Assembly: GCA_021414085.1 (NCBI GenBank)
Contig: JAIOPC010000011.1
Coordinates: 62,001-126,000, forward strand
Source: Actinomycetes bacterium
Lineage (GTDB): Bacteria > Actinomycetota > Acidimicrobiia > Acidimicrobiales > Ilumatobacteraceae
DNA length: 64,000 nucleotides
Direction of reading: 5' to 3'
Shown in pieces: positions 35,318-44,022 of the stretch (positions are counted from its first letter, which is position 1; the number at the start of each line of letters is the position of its first letter). Under the pieces are notes generated by a model. The model was not told the DNA's origin. It did not search any database and saw only the letters and a list, made by a program, of their open reading frames with translations. The position numbers and the translations under genes are program-made.

Positions 35318-36082
35318 TTAAGACCCGCCTAATTCTTGTTCGCCGATGAGCTCGAGTACTTCGAGTCCGAGCGGTGTAACCCGGTACATCATTTCAGACC
35401 TCACCTCTGGGGAGCCGTCCATCGACCCATCCTGGAGGTCGATACTGACATCCAGATCGACTTCAACCGAGAGCTTCCCCACAACCAGTCCGCTACGAAT
35501 CAGGACTGCCATGATCGGTTGGAATGAGCCTGCGGGCAAGCCTTTGCGATCGCGGCGTCGGTCCTCAATGAGAGTGGCCTCCGCTATCGGCAAGTCGCTT
35601 GCAGCTCCGCCCGAAAGCCAGGCTTGTGCCTCTTCCTCCCTTCTGTTCTGTGCCGCTCTGACCTGGTGGAGAAGTCGCAGATGGATCGCTTCCATATCTT
35701 CAACCGCTTCAACTCGCGCCCAGGACATGTCCGGGGCTGCATCATCGGCGGTGTTGATAAAGTTGGCTAAGCATCGGGCGAGGTACCGCAGCTTGGGTTC
35801 GTGACGCGATTTGGCAGCGATCCCTACCACTCGTTCGAAGAACTCGGCAGCGCCATCGTCGTGTTCGATTTGATCAATCAGCGCATCGGTATCAACACCG
35901 ATAACCGTCGCGAAGTCGCTCAATTGGGCAACTCGCTTTGCGATTCGCGCAGCTCGCCGATTGTCGAGGTATTCGACTACGTACTCACCTCGGGTTCCAA
36001 AGGCGACCTTCAATCCCAACCGTACGAGGGCCCCGTCGGCGTTACTCTCCGCTTCGGGCCCGACAGAGTCATCAGAGTTCAT
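35318..36082 (-). CDS. Unknown protein flanking the Qat-like operon
   Basis: The protein has 254 residues, convergent to the Qat-like operon with a 15-bp gap. It is mostly helical, with charged segments (RRAARIAKRVAQ, EDRRRDRKG) and a C-terminal region resembling a winged-helix (MYRVTPLGLEVLELIG). That tail phrase is common in helix-turn-helix proteins, so a regulator is possible. No transmembrane helix. The ATG at 36082 was preferred to an upstream start at 36139 that adds a cysteine-rich, unconvincing N-terminus. Confidence 0.55.
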   Translation of the reverse strand: MNSDDSVGPEAESNADGALVRLGLKVAFGTRGEYVVEYLDNRRAARIAKRVAQLSDFATVIGVDTDALIDQIEHDDGAAEFFERVVGIAAKSRHEPKLRYLARCLANFINTADDAAPDMSWARVEAVEDMEAIHLRLLHQVRAAQNRREEEAQAWLSGGAASDLPIAEATLIEDRRRDRKGLPAGSFQPIMAVLIRSGLVVGKLSVEVDLDVSIDLQDGSMDGSPEVRSEMMYRVTPLGLEVLELIGEQELGGS

Positions 36083-36182
36083 CGGTACCACTACAGCACA
36101 GATCGCGAAGACGCATCGCGCCCGACTTGCAGACTTCAATCCACACGGTCTTGGCCATCCGGGTTACGGACAACTCGCTCTA

Positions 36183-36224
36183 CTTCCTCGCGAACGACCA
36201 AGCCTTCCTCGCGAACGACCAAGC
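36183..36224. repeat. Two tandem 21-bp repeats near island edge
   Basis: CTTCCTCGCGAACGACCAAGC is present twice without spacer (36183-36203 and 36204-36224), then a decayed third start. In one plus-strand frame it reads FLANDQA twice, but no credible gene surrounds it. The 270-bp stretch 36083-36353 shows nothing else that I can support. Confidence 0.85.
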
Positions 36225-36353
36225 CGACCTCGCGCAGCTTGTCGCGGATGCCCAAAACCGCCACGATCCCCGGCGGCGTTACGCACGCGTGACGACAACC
36301 CGGCGGTGCTAAAGCTCCCGGTCGTCTTGGGCCTTACCTCGACGTGTTTGTGG

Positions 36354-37100
36354 CTACGGCAACCCTCTGCGATCGGCGACGAAGAGCAGTGCTGGTGTCT
36401 CGAGCAGGGACTTGACGCGTTGCACGAACGTCGCCGCGTCCCAGCCGTCGACCATGCGGTGATCGAAGCTTGACGACAAGTTCATCATCTGGCGTGGCTC
36501 GAACCTGCCGCCGCGCCACACCGGGCGCATCTCGATCTTGTTGACACCTACGATCGCCACCTCGGGCGCGTTGATGATCGGCGAAGTTACTAACCCGCCG
36601 AGCGCGCCGAGTGAAGTGATGGTGATCGTCGAACCCGTCAACTCCTGTTGCGTGGCCTTGTTGTCGCGCGCCGCGGTCGTGACCCGAGCGATCTCCATCG
36701 CGAGGCCGCGGATGCTGCGCGTCTCGACGCTGCGCACGACGGGCACCATCAGCCCGCTGTCGGTCTGGGTGGCGATGCCGACGTCGACGGCAGCGAACGT
36801 CGTGAGCGTTTGTTCGGCGTGGTTGTAGTGGGCGTTCAGGCGCGGTTGCTCGCCGCACGCGATCGCGATCGCGCGCACGATAAATGGGAGGGTCGTCAAC
36901 CGGACGCCGCTGCCGCCATCCTCCTTGTTCAGCTCTGCGCGGAGCTGCTCGAGCTCGGTGACATCGACCGCGTCGACGTACGTGATGTGGGGGATCTCGG
37001 TCCACGCCGCCGTCAGTCGATCGGCATGCGTCGGCGTATGCCGCGCACTGGCTCCGTCCGCATCGCCGGAGTGTCGCCGGAAGCGTTCCCAGCGTTGGCG
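36354..37100 (-). pseudogene. Fragment of 2-oxoacid dehydrogenase E2 acyltransferase (catalytic domain only)
   Basis: The minus-strand frame is open from 37100 but offers no normal start for the conserved part. From about 37040 it reads as an E2 catalytic domain: TEIPHITYVDAVDVTELEQL, a GLMVPV block, SLGALGG, and the active-site block SFDHRMVDG. The lipoyl domain(s), linker and subunit-binding domain that should precede it are missing, and no E1 or E3 genes are near. A TTG at 36899 could start a 181-residue protein, but it would be useless as an E2. It is best read as a remnant left by rearrangement between the accessory segment and the catabolic block. Confidence 0.75.
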
Positions 37101-37140
37101 TCACTAGCTCTCATGGCGCTTGCGTGCAACAGCGCGCAGC
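37086..37140 (+). pseudogene. Remnant of a lipoprotein gene 5' end
   Basis: A plus-strand frame reads FPALASLALMALACNSAQ, a lipoprotein signal-peptide end with lipobox LMALAC, but it runs out within about 20 codons into the 3' end of the opposite VWA gene. Bases 37094-37140 match 51971-52017, inside the start of an intact lipoprotein gene, at 40 of 47 positions including the first 15. Confidence 0.55.
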
Positions 37141-37162
37141 GGTTCAACAACTCGGGTCCTTG

Positions 37163-38545
37163 TCAGATGAGTTGGGCAATCACGTCGGCGAGTTGACCAA
37201 CGGTGCGCACCTCGTGCACGGCAGTGCACCCGTGGCGGTACGAGTCGATGAGCGAATCTGTTGTTCCCCACAGGTCAGTCGGCTCAGGGTTCAGCCAGTA
37301 CACCCGGCGGGCGCGGGCGCTGATCCGCTCGAACGTGTCGACGCCGGCATCGCGGTAGTTGCCACGGGCGTCGCCGGAGATGATCACCGTCGTGCCTCCT
37401 CCCACGGCGTCCTCGAGGTGCTGTTTGGCGAACTGGGCGAAGACGGCGCCGTAGTCGCTGTGCCCGTCGAGGCCGACCACCCCGCGGCGCTCGACGAGGC
37501 GGTTCACCGCGATGTCGTGTTGCGCTTCCTGGAAGACATCGGTGACCTCGGCGACGCCGTCGACGAACGCGAAACTGCGCACCTTGCGCACCTCGTTGTG
37601 TAGAGCGTTCATCAGGCTGAACGTGAACTGCGCGAACTCCGCGACCGATCCGCTGACATCGCAGAGCACAACGACCTCCGGTCTGGTCGGGTGGCGGCGG
37701 CGTTGCACCACATCGATCGGCGTACCGCCGGTCTGCAACGAGCGGCGAACGGTTCGGCGAACGTCGAGCCTGCCCCTCGACTTCAGTTTGCGTTTCTGGC
37801 TGATCTTTGCCGCCATCTTCTTCAGCAAGGGTTGCAAGACGCGGCGCAACTCCTCGTAATCGGCGCGCGACAACTTGAGCAGGTCGATCTCATCGAGGCT
37901 CGCTCGCTCGGGTATCGGGGGTGCGTCGAGCGGCGAGCGGCCGTCGAGTTGACGTGCGATTTCCGCCGCCAGCCTGCGCCGGAACTCCTCGATCCGCTGC
38001 GAGAGTTCATTGCGTCGCAGGATCAGTTCCAATTCGTCGATCTCTCCATTTCGCCGCAACTGTTGCATCGCCGCGCTCAGCATTCGTGATAGATCGATCG
38101 CGCGCAGAACGCGATGCATCAACCTTCGTTCGCTTCCGTCGTCGTCCGCGCCTCCGTCATACATACTCACGGCCTGTTGCGCCAGCGCGGCGAGGGCGTC
38201 ATCATCACCGGACAGCAGCGCTTGCAGCACCGCATTGTCCAAACCTCCCGTTGGTCCGTACGACTCGTTGTTGGCTATAGGCGCCGAGGCGTTCGCCGCT
38301 CCGGAAGCGGCGGACTCGTCGGCAGAGTTTGCGCGATGGCGGAACACGGCGTCGAAGCAGCGATCGAACCGTCCGAGGGGGTCAGGTGCTTTCGCCATTG
38401 CGGCGCGAAGGCACTCGCGAACGAGGTTGCCGTTCTCGATCGGGATGAACTGGAGTGTCCGCGACGCATCGATCACCTCGCTGGTGCCGATGTCGAACCC
38501 GACAACACGGAGACGCTCGGCAAGAAGGATGACCCGATCGATCAT
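37163..38545 (-). CDS. CoxE-like VWA-domain protein
   Basis: The protein has 460 residues. A charged helical N-terminal region is followed by a C-terminal VWA domain with MIDAS CDVSGS (D296-S300), later GHSDYG and a GDARGNY aspartate block. This is the pattern of CoxE-type VWA proteins, which usually work with a MoxR/CoxD ATPase in metalloenzyme maturation; none is adjacent here. The ATG overlaps the IclR gene stop by 4 bp, so the two are co-transcribed, divergent from the hydroquinone operon. It might help load iron into the dioxygenase, which is inference. Confidence 0.85.
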   Translation of the reverse strand: MIDRVILLAERLRVVGFDIGTSEVIDASRTLQFIPIENGNLVRECLRAAMAKAPDPLGRFDRCFDAVFRHRANSADESAASGAANASAPIANNESYGPTGGLDNAVLQALLSGDDDALAALAQQAVSMYDGGADDDGSERRLMHRVLRAIDLSRMLSAAMQQLRRNGEIDELELILRRNELSQRIEEFRRRLAAEIARQLDGRSPLDAPPIPERASLDEIDLLKLSRADYEELRRVLQPLLKKMAAKISQKRKLKSRGRLDVRRTVRRSLQTGGTPIDVVQRRRHPTRPEVVVLCDVSGSVAEFAQFTFSLMNALHNEVRKVRSFAFVDGVAEVTDVFQEAQHDIAVNRLVERRGVVGLDGHSDYGAVFAQFAKQHLEDAVGGGTTVIISGDARGNYRDAGVDTFERISARARRVYWLNPEPTDLWGTTDSLIDSYRHGCTAVHEVRTVGQLADVIAQLI

Positions 38546-39312
38546 CGCTTCGCCAGGCGGCCACTGATCTCAGCCGCTGTCTCGAGGAGCAACGGCAGAA
38601 TCTCTCCACGAAGTTCCTTCAGCGTCACGCGGCCGGCGTGTGTGGAAACGTTCATGCCCGCCAACACTTTTCCGCTGCGGTCGCGCAGGGGGGCGGCGAC
38701 TGAACGAACGCCCTCCTCGAGTTCCTGATCCAGTAGCGCGTATCCCTGTTGGCGAATCGAGGCCAGCTCAGCGCGGAGTTCGCTTGGGGTGGCGAGTGCC
38801 TTCGGTGTCGGCGGTCGCAGCAGTTCGTCCGCCAGCAACGATTCCACTTCCTCGTCGGGCAGGTTGGCGACGATGACACGCCCCATCGAAGTCCACAGTG
38901 CTGGCAATCGTGATCCGATTGAGAGAGAGATCGTCATGATGCGTTGGGTGTTCACGCGTGCGACATACACCACCTGTGCGCCATCCAGCACGGCCGCGCT
39001 CACACTCTCGTGGACTTGCTCGGACAGCCGCTCCATGAATGGCTGCGCGATATCGCTGATCTGCAGCGATGACAAGTAGGCATAACCGAGGTCGAGCATC
39101 TTGGGGGTGAGCTCGAAGTACTTTCCGTCGGTTGAGACATAGCCCATCTCGACCAGCGTGTGCAGTAGTCGACGAGCTGTCGCTCGCGTGAGGCCGGTCG
39201 CCTTGGCCGCGTCAGCGAGTGTCATCGCCGGGCGTTGTTCGTCGAACGCGCGCAAGACAGCGATGCCCCGCTCGAGCGACTGGACGAACTCTCCCTTCCG
39301 TTCCTGAGCCAT
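38542..39312 (-). CDS. IclR-family transcriptional regulator
   Basis: The protein has 256 residues. An N-terminal winged helix-turn-helix (SLERGIAVLRAFD, TLADAAKATGLTRATARRLL) and the C-terminal IclR effector-binding domain (GKVLAGMNVSTHAGRVT) resemble the PcaR/PobR branch controlling aromatic catabolism. It is divergent from the hydroquinone operon, so it is the likely regulator, with an aromatic or 3-oxoadipate-type effector. ATG 39312 chosen; ATG 39336 adds eight residues and remains possible. Confidence 0.9.
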   Translation of the reverse strand: MAQERKGEFVQSLERGIAVLRAFDEQRPAMTLADAAKATGLTRATARRLLHTLVEMGYVSTDGKYFELTPKMLDLGYAYLSSLQISDIAQPFMERLSEQVHESVSAAVLDGAQVVYVARVNTQRIMTISLSIGSRLPALWTSMGRVIVANLPDEEVESLLADELLRPPTPKALATPSELRAELASIRQQGYALLDQELEEGVRSVAAPLRDRSGKVLAGMNVSTHAGRVTLKELRGEILPLLLETAAEISGRLAKR

Positions 39313-39329
39313 TCCCCCAACTCTTCCTC

Positions 39330-39394
39330 TTGACATGTCTCTCCATCAAGGTAGAGAATGTTCGTAGTACGCACAAGAGTACGCATAGCGAACA
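39330..39394 (+). promoter_or_regulatory. Promoter and IclR operator candidate for hydroquinone operon
   Basis: TTGACA (39330-39335) is followed 17 bp later by AGAGAAT as a possible -10. Overlapping and downstream is a perfect inverted repeat TGTTCG-N24-CGAACA (39359-39364, 39389-39394), inside which AGTACGCA is directly repeated at 39366 and 39378, one helical turn and a bit apart. Placement between the IclR gene and the operon it faces suggests the operator. The first gene follows at 39420 with a GGGGG site. Confidence 0.5.
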
Positions 39395-39419
39395 ATCTGG
39401 TCAAGCTCTAGGGGGCATC

Positions 39420-39917
39420 ATGACTACGAAGTACGTCACCAAGTTCGGGTCGCTTGAGAACTATGAGAAGGGCGGCATCGAGATCATTGATGACGACCCG
39501 AAGCATTTCGTCTTCTCCAATATCTTCGAGGTCGCGAACAGCTCGAAGCCGTGGGAGAAGGTCGCGGTTGCGAAGAACACCAAGTACGTCATTGAGGGCG
39601 TACGTGCCGAGGGCACCAGCGAGTGGCGCACCTGTGCGCACGACGAGTTCGTCACCGTGCTCGACGGCGAAGTCAAGGTCGAGTTCGTGAAGCTCGCCAC
39701 CCCCGCGGTGCCTGCCGACAAGGAAGGGTCGGTGGCGCTCGGCGGTGAGCCAACTGGCACGCCGATGGGTCACGTGGTGCTGCGCCGCGGACATCAGGCG
39801 CTGCTCCCGGCTAACGCCGCCTACCGCTTCACCGCCAACCGCACCGGGGTCCTGATCCAGCAAGCGATCCACGGCGACGACACAGTCGAGCGCTGGGCCG
39901 ACATCTGCCTCAGCTGA
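39420..39917 (+). CDS. hapC: Hydroquinone 1,2-dioxygenase, small subunit
   Basis: The protein has 165 residues and resembles the alpha (small) subunit of the two-component hydroquinone dioxygenase HapCD from 4-hydroxyacetophenone degraders. With the large subunit it opens hydroquinone at the 1,2 bond to 4-hydroxymuconic semialdehyde, using Fe(II) and O2. The central region (SEWRTCAHDEFVTVLDGEVKV) is cupin-like. It heads the operon and lies 43 bp before the large subunit gene. Recognition is from family memory and from the downstream genes that fit the pathway exactly. Confidence 0.78.
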   Translation: MTTKYVTKFGSLENYEKGGIEIIDDDPKHFVFSNIFEVANSSKPWEKVAVAKNTKYVIEGVRAEGTSEWRTCAHDEFVTVLDGEVKVEFVKLATPAVPADKEGSVALGGEPTGTPMGHVVLRRGHQALLPANAAYRFTANRTGVLIQQAIHGDDTVERWADICLS

Positions 39918-39960
39918 CCGAGCAACCGAGTAACCGACGAGAACGATCAGGAGTTTCGAC

Positions 39961-40938
39961 ATGACCATCACCGACATCCAGTCCACTCCGCCCAACGAGC
40001 AGGGGTACCGCGAGTACAGCCTCGGGGGCTTCCACTTCCGCCGTGACGAGTTCTTCGTGCACATCACCTGGCCCACGGGCAAACACGTCGCCAGCATCGA
40101 TGCGTTCCTGCGCGCGCTGCAGCGCGACGTCGCGTGGGACTTCTTCTACGGCACCGTCAACTTCGACCATGTCTTCGGCACGGTCAACCACTACGGCACT
40201 GTGGACATGTTCGCTGGCCGTTTCAACGATGCGTATCGCCGCGCGGAGCTCGACCACACCGAGAACTTCGAGACGCCCGTCATTCGTGAAACGTTCAAGG
40301 CAATATTGGCGGACTGGACGAATCAGTCGTTCGATCCCTTCGCCAGCCCGGCCGAGACCGCGAAGCCTTTCGGTGCCAAAGACGGTGACAACATCAGCGC
40401 AGTCACCCGTCGCCGCATCGCCGCGTCGCGCATGGTGGGTATTCCGGGCGACGAAGCGCTGCGCTCGGACGAGAGTGGATTCCCCGTGAACCGGATGTTC
40501 GCCGACGTGCCCCAGGACGAGCCCGACGTGCACCCGCTGCCTGGGTTCGAGAAGGACGTGGCGGCGTTCAACCTCTTCGCCTACCTCAGCCGCAGCGACG
40601 TCACGTGGAACCCCAGCGTCGTCAGCGTCTGCAAGGACAGCCTCTACTGTCCCACCACCGAGGAATACATCCTCCCCATCGTGCACGGCAACGACCGCGT
40701 CGAGTGGTTCGTACAATTGAGCGACGAGATCGTATGGGACGTCCAGGACCGCGACACCGGCGCACCCCGTGCGAAGGTGACCATGAAGGCGGGCGACGTC
40801 GCCGCCATGCCAGCCGATATCCGCCACCAGGGCTACAGCCCGAAGCGGTCGATGCTGCTGGTATGGGAGAACGGCGACACTGGCCTGCCCGAGCGCATTA
40901 GCAAGGGCCTCGAGAGCGTCTACCCAGTCGAATTCTGA
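39961..40938 (+). CDS. hapD: Hydroquinone 1,2-dioxygenase, large subunit
   Basis: The catalytic subunit, 325 residues, slightly shorter than HapD (about 340). It resembles the HapD/HqdB family: an N-terminal block HFRRDEFFVHITWP, a histidine-containing middle NFDHVFGTVNHYGTVDMF, and a C-terminal cupin-like region with KAGDVAAMPADIRHQGY. His residues in the middle and C-terminal blocks are probable Fe(II) ligands, but I cannot place them firmly. The ATG has AGGAG about 7 nt upstream. The next gene begins 3 bp after the stop. Confidence 0.82.
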   Translation: MTITDIQSTPPNEQGYREYSLGGFHFRRDEFFVHITWPTGKHVASIDAFLRALQRDVAWDFFYGTVNFDHVFGTVNHYGTVDMFAGRFNDAYRRAELDHTENFETPVIRETFKAILADWTNQSFDPFASPAETAKPFGAKDGDNISAVTRRRIAASRMVGIPGDEALRSDESGFPVNRMFADVPQDEPDVHPLPGFEKDVAAFNLFAYLSRSDVTWNPSVVSVCKDSLYCPTTEEYILPIVHGNDRVEWFVQLSDEIVWDVQDRDTGAPRAKVTMKAGDVAAMPADIRHQGYSPKRSMLLVWENGDTGLPERISKGLESVYPVEF

Positions 40939-40941
40939 CCA

Positions 40942-42405
40942 GTGCAGAACCGGCTATTCATCGGCGGCGAGTTCGTCGATTCCGTCGCCGGTGGGCGCAT
41001 CGAAGTAATCAACCCGCACGACTGCTCCGTGATCACCGAGATCGCGGAGGGTCGCGGGGAGGATGTCGACGTTGCGGTCGCCGCGGCTCACGCGGCCTTC
41101 CCTGCGTGGCGGCGCACGGCAGCAGCCGAGCGTGGTCGCTTGCTCCTCAAGCTGGCCGATGAGATCGAGGCACGACGCGAGGAGTTTGCGCAGCTCGAAA
41201 GCCTCGACACCGGGCACCCGATTAGGGATGCGCGGATGCTCGACGTTCCGCGCACTGCGGCGTGCTTTCGCTACTTCGGCGGTATCGCCGACAAGTTGCA
41301 AGGTGACGTGATCCCAGTCGACCCAGGGTTTCTCAACTACGTGCAACGCGAGCCACTCGGTGTTGTGGGTCAGATCGTTCCGTGGAACTTTCCGCTGATG
41401 TTCTGCTCGTGGAAGATGGGGCCGGCGCTCGCGGCTGGCAACACCGTCGTCTTGAAGCCCAGCGAACTCACTCCGCTCAGCACGCTGCGGCTCGCCGAGC
41501 TGATGCGTGAGGTCGGCTTTCCTGCTGGAACGGTGAACATCGTGCCCGGCTATGGGCACTCGGCTGGCGACCGGTTGGCGCGCCACCCAGATGTGAGCAA
41601 GATCGCGTTCACGGGTTCCACCGCTGTCGGCAGGCAGATCGTCGAGTCATCTGCGGGAAACCTGAAGCGCGTGCAACTCGAGTTGGGTGGCAAGGGCGCC
41701 AACATCGTCTTCGACGACGCTGTCATCCCGGCGGCCGTCAATGGCTCCGCGTTCGCGATCTTCCACAATCAGGGCCAAGCGTGCATCGCGGGCAGCCGTC
41801 TGATTCTCCACGAGAAGATCGCCGAGGAATTCCTGGAGAAGTTCATCGCGTTGGCACGCTCGATCCGAATCGGCAATCCACTCGATCCCGCCACCGAAAT
41901 GGGTCCGCTCACCTCTCCGCTCCACCGCGACCGGGTGCTGTCCTACGTCAAGGTCGCGATGGACGAGGGTGGCGAGGTGCTCCTTGGCGGCACCATCCCA
42001 GACGATTCGTCCCTCGCGAAGGGGTGCTACGTGACACCGACCGTGGTACGCGCGCACTCGGACGCTCGGGTGTGTAGGGAAGAGGTGTTCGGCCCGTTCG
42101 TCACGGTCGCGACCTTTGCCGACGACGACGAAGCGATCGCCATCGCCAACTCCACCGACTACGGCCTCGGGGGCGGTCTCTGGACGCAACACCTCGGGCG
42201 TGCGCACCGGGTGGCAGACGCAATTCGCAGCGGAATGGTGTGGGTCAACTCGTACAAGCGCGTTAGCCCGGGCTCCCCGTTCGGCGGAACCGGCATGTCC
42301 GGCTACGGCCGGGAGATGGGGTTCGAGGCGATGCGCGAGTACACCGAGGCCAAGAGCGTCTGGATCAACGTCGATGCACAACTGCCGGCTTGGTACCCGC
42401 GATGA
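40942..42405 (+). CDS. hapE: 4-Hydroxymuconic semialdehyde dehydrogenase
   Basis: An aldehyde dehydrogenase of 487 residues. Cofactor region PWNFPLMF, the glutamate block ELGGKGANIV and the catalytic cysteine in QGQACIAGSR are intact. Position right after the dioxygenase genes indicates that it oxidises 4-hydroxymuconic semialdehyde to maleylacetate with NAD(P)+. A general aldehyde dehydrogenase is the alternative if context is ignored. The GTG start is 3 bp after the large-subunit stop. Confidence 0.85.
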   Translation: MQNRLFIGGEFVDSVAGGRIEVINPHDCSVITEIAEGRGEDVDVAVAAAHAAFPAWRRTAAAERGRLLLKLADEIEARREEFAQLESLDTGHPIRDARMLDVPRTAACFRYFGGIADKLQGDVIPVDPGFLNYVQREPLGVVGQIVPWNFPLMFCSWKMGPALAAGNTVVLKPSELTPLSTLRLAELMREVGFPAGTVNIVPGYGHSAGDRLARHPDVSKIAFTGSTAVGRQIVESSAGNLKRVQLELGGKGANIVFDDAVIPAAVNGSAFAIFHNQGQACIAGSRLILHEKIAEEFLEKFIALARSIRIGNPLDPATEMGPLTSPLHRDRVLSYVKVAMDEGGEVLLGGTIPDDSSLAKGCYVTPTVVRAHSDARVCREEVFGPFVTVATFADDDEAIAIANSTDYGLGGGLWTQHLGRAHRVADAIRSGMVWVNSYKRVSPGSPFGGTGMSGYGREMGFEAMREYTEAKSVWINVDAQLPAWYPR

Positions 42406-43262
42406 CCACGATCTGCTCATTGCGCGAAGCGGTTGCCGAACTCATTCACGATGGCGATTCGATCGCGATGGAGGGGTTCACACACCTCATCCCGCACGCC
42501 GCCGGGCACGAGATCATCCGCCAGGGTCGGCGCAATCTGCACCTTGTGCGTATGACCCCTGATGTGATCTACGACCAGCTCATCGGCGCTGGCTGCGCAT
42601 CCCGCCTCACGTTCTCCTGGGGTGGCAATCCGGGTGTCGGGTCGTTGTATCGCCTCCGCGACGCAGTGGAAAACGCATGGCCACACGCGCTCGAAATCGA
42701 GGAGCACAGCCACGCCGGAATGGCCACGCGGTATGCCGCAGGGGCGGCCAACTTGCCCTTCGGCATCTTGCGCGGATATGTCGGCACGGGGCTCCCCGAG
42801 CACACGTCCGGCATTAAGCAGATCTCGTGTCCGTTCACGGGCGAATCGATCACCGCGGTACCTGCGCTGCGGCCCGATGTGGCGGTCGTGCACGCGCAAC
42901 GCGCGGATCGTGAAGGGACGGTGCAGATGTGGGGTCTCACCGGCGTCCAGAAAGAAGCTGTGCTCTCTGCGCAGCGATCGATCGTCACCGTCGAGGAGAT
43001 CGTCGACGAACTCACCCCGATGGCCAATTCCGTCGTGCTGCCCTCGTGGGTGCTCACGGCCGTGTGCCACGTGCCCCAGGGCGCGCACCCAAGTTTCGCG
43101 ATGGGCTACAGCACGCGCGACAACGCCTTCTACAAGGCGTGGGATCCGATCGCGAAGGACCGCGAGGTCTTCACCGCCTGGATCGATCGCCATGTGCGTG
43201 GCACGGCGGACCACGAAGAGTTCTGCCAATCGATCGGACTAGGGGTTCACGCCGGTGTCTGA
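42402..43262 (+). CDS. Family I CoA-transferase, subunit A (3-oxoadipate CoA-transferase)
   Basis: The protein has 286 residues, of the glutaconate CoA-transferase subunit A type (MEGFTHLIPHAAGHEI, SWGGNPGVGSL, TGLPEHTSG). In CatIJ-like enzymes of chloroaromatic degraders this type transfers CoA from succinyl-CoA to 3-oxoadipate. That step follows maleylacetate reductase, which is two genes downstream. The ATG overlaps the dehydrogenase stop (ATGA). The exact acid substrate is inferred from the pathway. Confidence 0.82.
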   Translation: MTTICSLREAVAELIHDGDSIAMEGFTHLIPHAAGHEIIRQGRRNLHLVRMTPDVIYDQLIGAGCASRLTFSWGGNPGVGSLYRLRDAVENAWPHALEIEEHSHAGMATRYAAGAANLPFGILRGYVGTGLPEHTSGIKQISCPFTGESITAVPALRPDVAVVHAQRADREGTVQMWGLTGVQKEAVLSAQRSIVTVEEIVDELTPMANSVVLPSWVLTAVCHVPQGAHPSFAMGYSTRDNAFYKAWDPIAKDREVFTAWIDRHVRGTADHEEFCQSIGLGVHAGV

Positions 43263-44022
43263 CGCGGCCTACACGACCGACGAGTTGATGATCGTCAACG
43301 CTGCGCGCCAACTCGGCTCGCTCGCCGCCTCGGGGCACCCGGTGTGTTTCGTCGGTATCGGACTTCCGTCCACCGCGGCAAACCTTGCGCGCCACCTGTA
43401 CCGGCCCAGCCCTGTCTTGGTGTACGAGTCCGGATGCATCGGCTCCAAGCCAACCCGCCTTCCACTCAGCATTGGTGACGGCGAACTGGCCGAGACCGCA
43501 GATGCGGTGGTCAGCGTGCCCGAGATCTTCGCCTATTGGTTGCAGGCCGGGCGGGTCGACGTGGGTTTCCTCGGCGGCGCCCAGCTCGACAAGTACGCGA
43601 ACATCAATTCCACTGTCATCGGTGAATACGAGCATCCACTCACTCGTCTGCCGGGCGCCGGCGGCGCACCCGAAATTGCCGCATCAGCCGGGACCGTGAT
43701 GGTGATCATGCGCCAGTCCAAGCGTGCATTCGTCGAGCGCTGCGATTTCCGTTCGTCTGTCGGATATGGCGACGGTCCTGGTGACCGCGAGCGTTTCGGC
43801 CTGCGCGGTGGCGGGCCCAAGTGGGTCATCACAGATCTCGGCGTGCTGGAACCCGACCCCACGAGCTGCGAGCTGTGCATGGTCGCGCTACATCCGGGGG
43901 TGACGCCGGAACAGGCGATTTCGGCGACGGGTTGGCCGCTGCGCTTCGCCGACGCCCTGCACACGACCGACATGCCCACGACGCTCGAACTTGAGACGCT
44001 GCGCGAGTTGCAGGCGGCGTGA
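43255..44022 (+). CDS. Family I CoA-transferase, subunit B (3-oxoadipate CoA-transferase)
   Basis: The catalytic subunit, 255 residues. The likely nucleophile glutamate lies in VYESGCIGS (about residue 60), which forms the CoA-thioester intermediate in this family. The GVGFLGGAQLDKYANINS-like block VDVGFLGGAQLDKYANINS is characteristic of the glutaconate/3-oxoadipate beta subunits. The GTG overlaps the subunit A stop by 8 bp; the two should form a heteromer. Confidence 0.83.
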   Translation: MSDAAYTTDELMIVNAARQLGSLAASGHPVCFVGIGLPSTAANLARHLYRPSPVLVYESGCIGSKPTRLPLSIGDGELAETADAVVSVPEIFAYWLQAGRVDVGFLGGAQLDKYANINSTVIGEYEHPLTRLPGAGGAPEIAASAGTVMVIMRQSKRAFVERCDFRSSVGYGDGPGDRERFGLRGGGPKWVITDLGVLEPDPTSCELCMVALHPGVTPEQAISATGWPLRFADALHTTDMPTTLELETLRELQAA

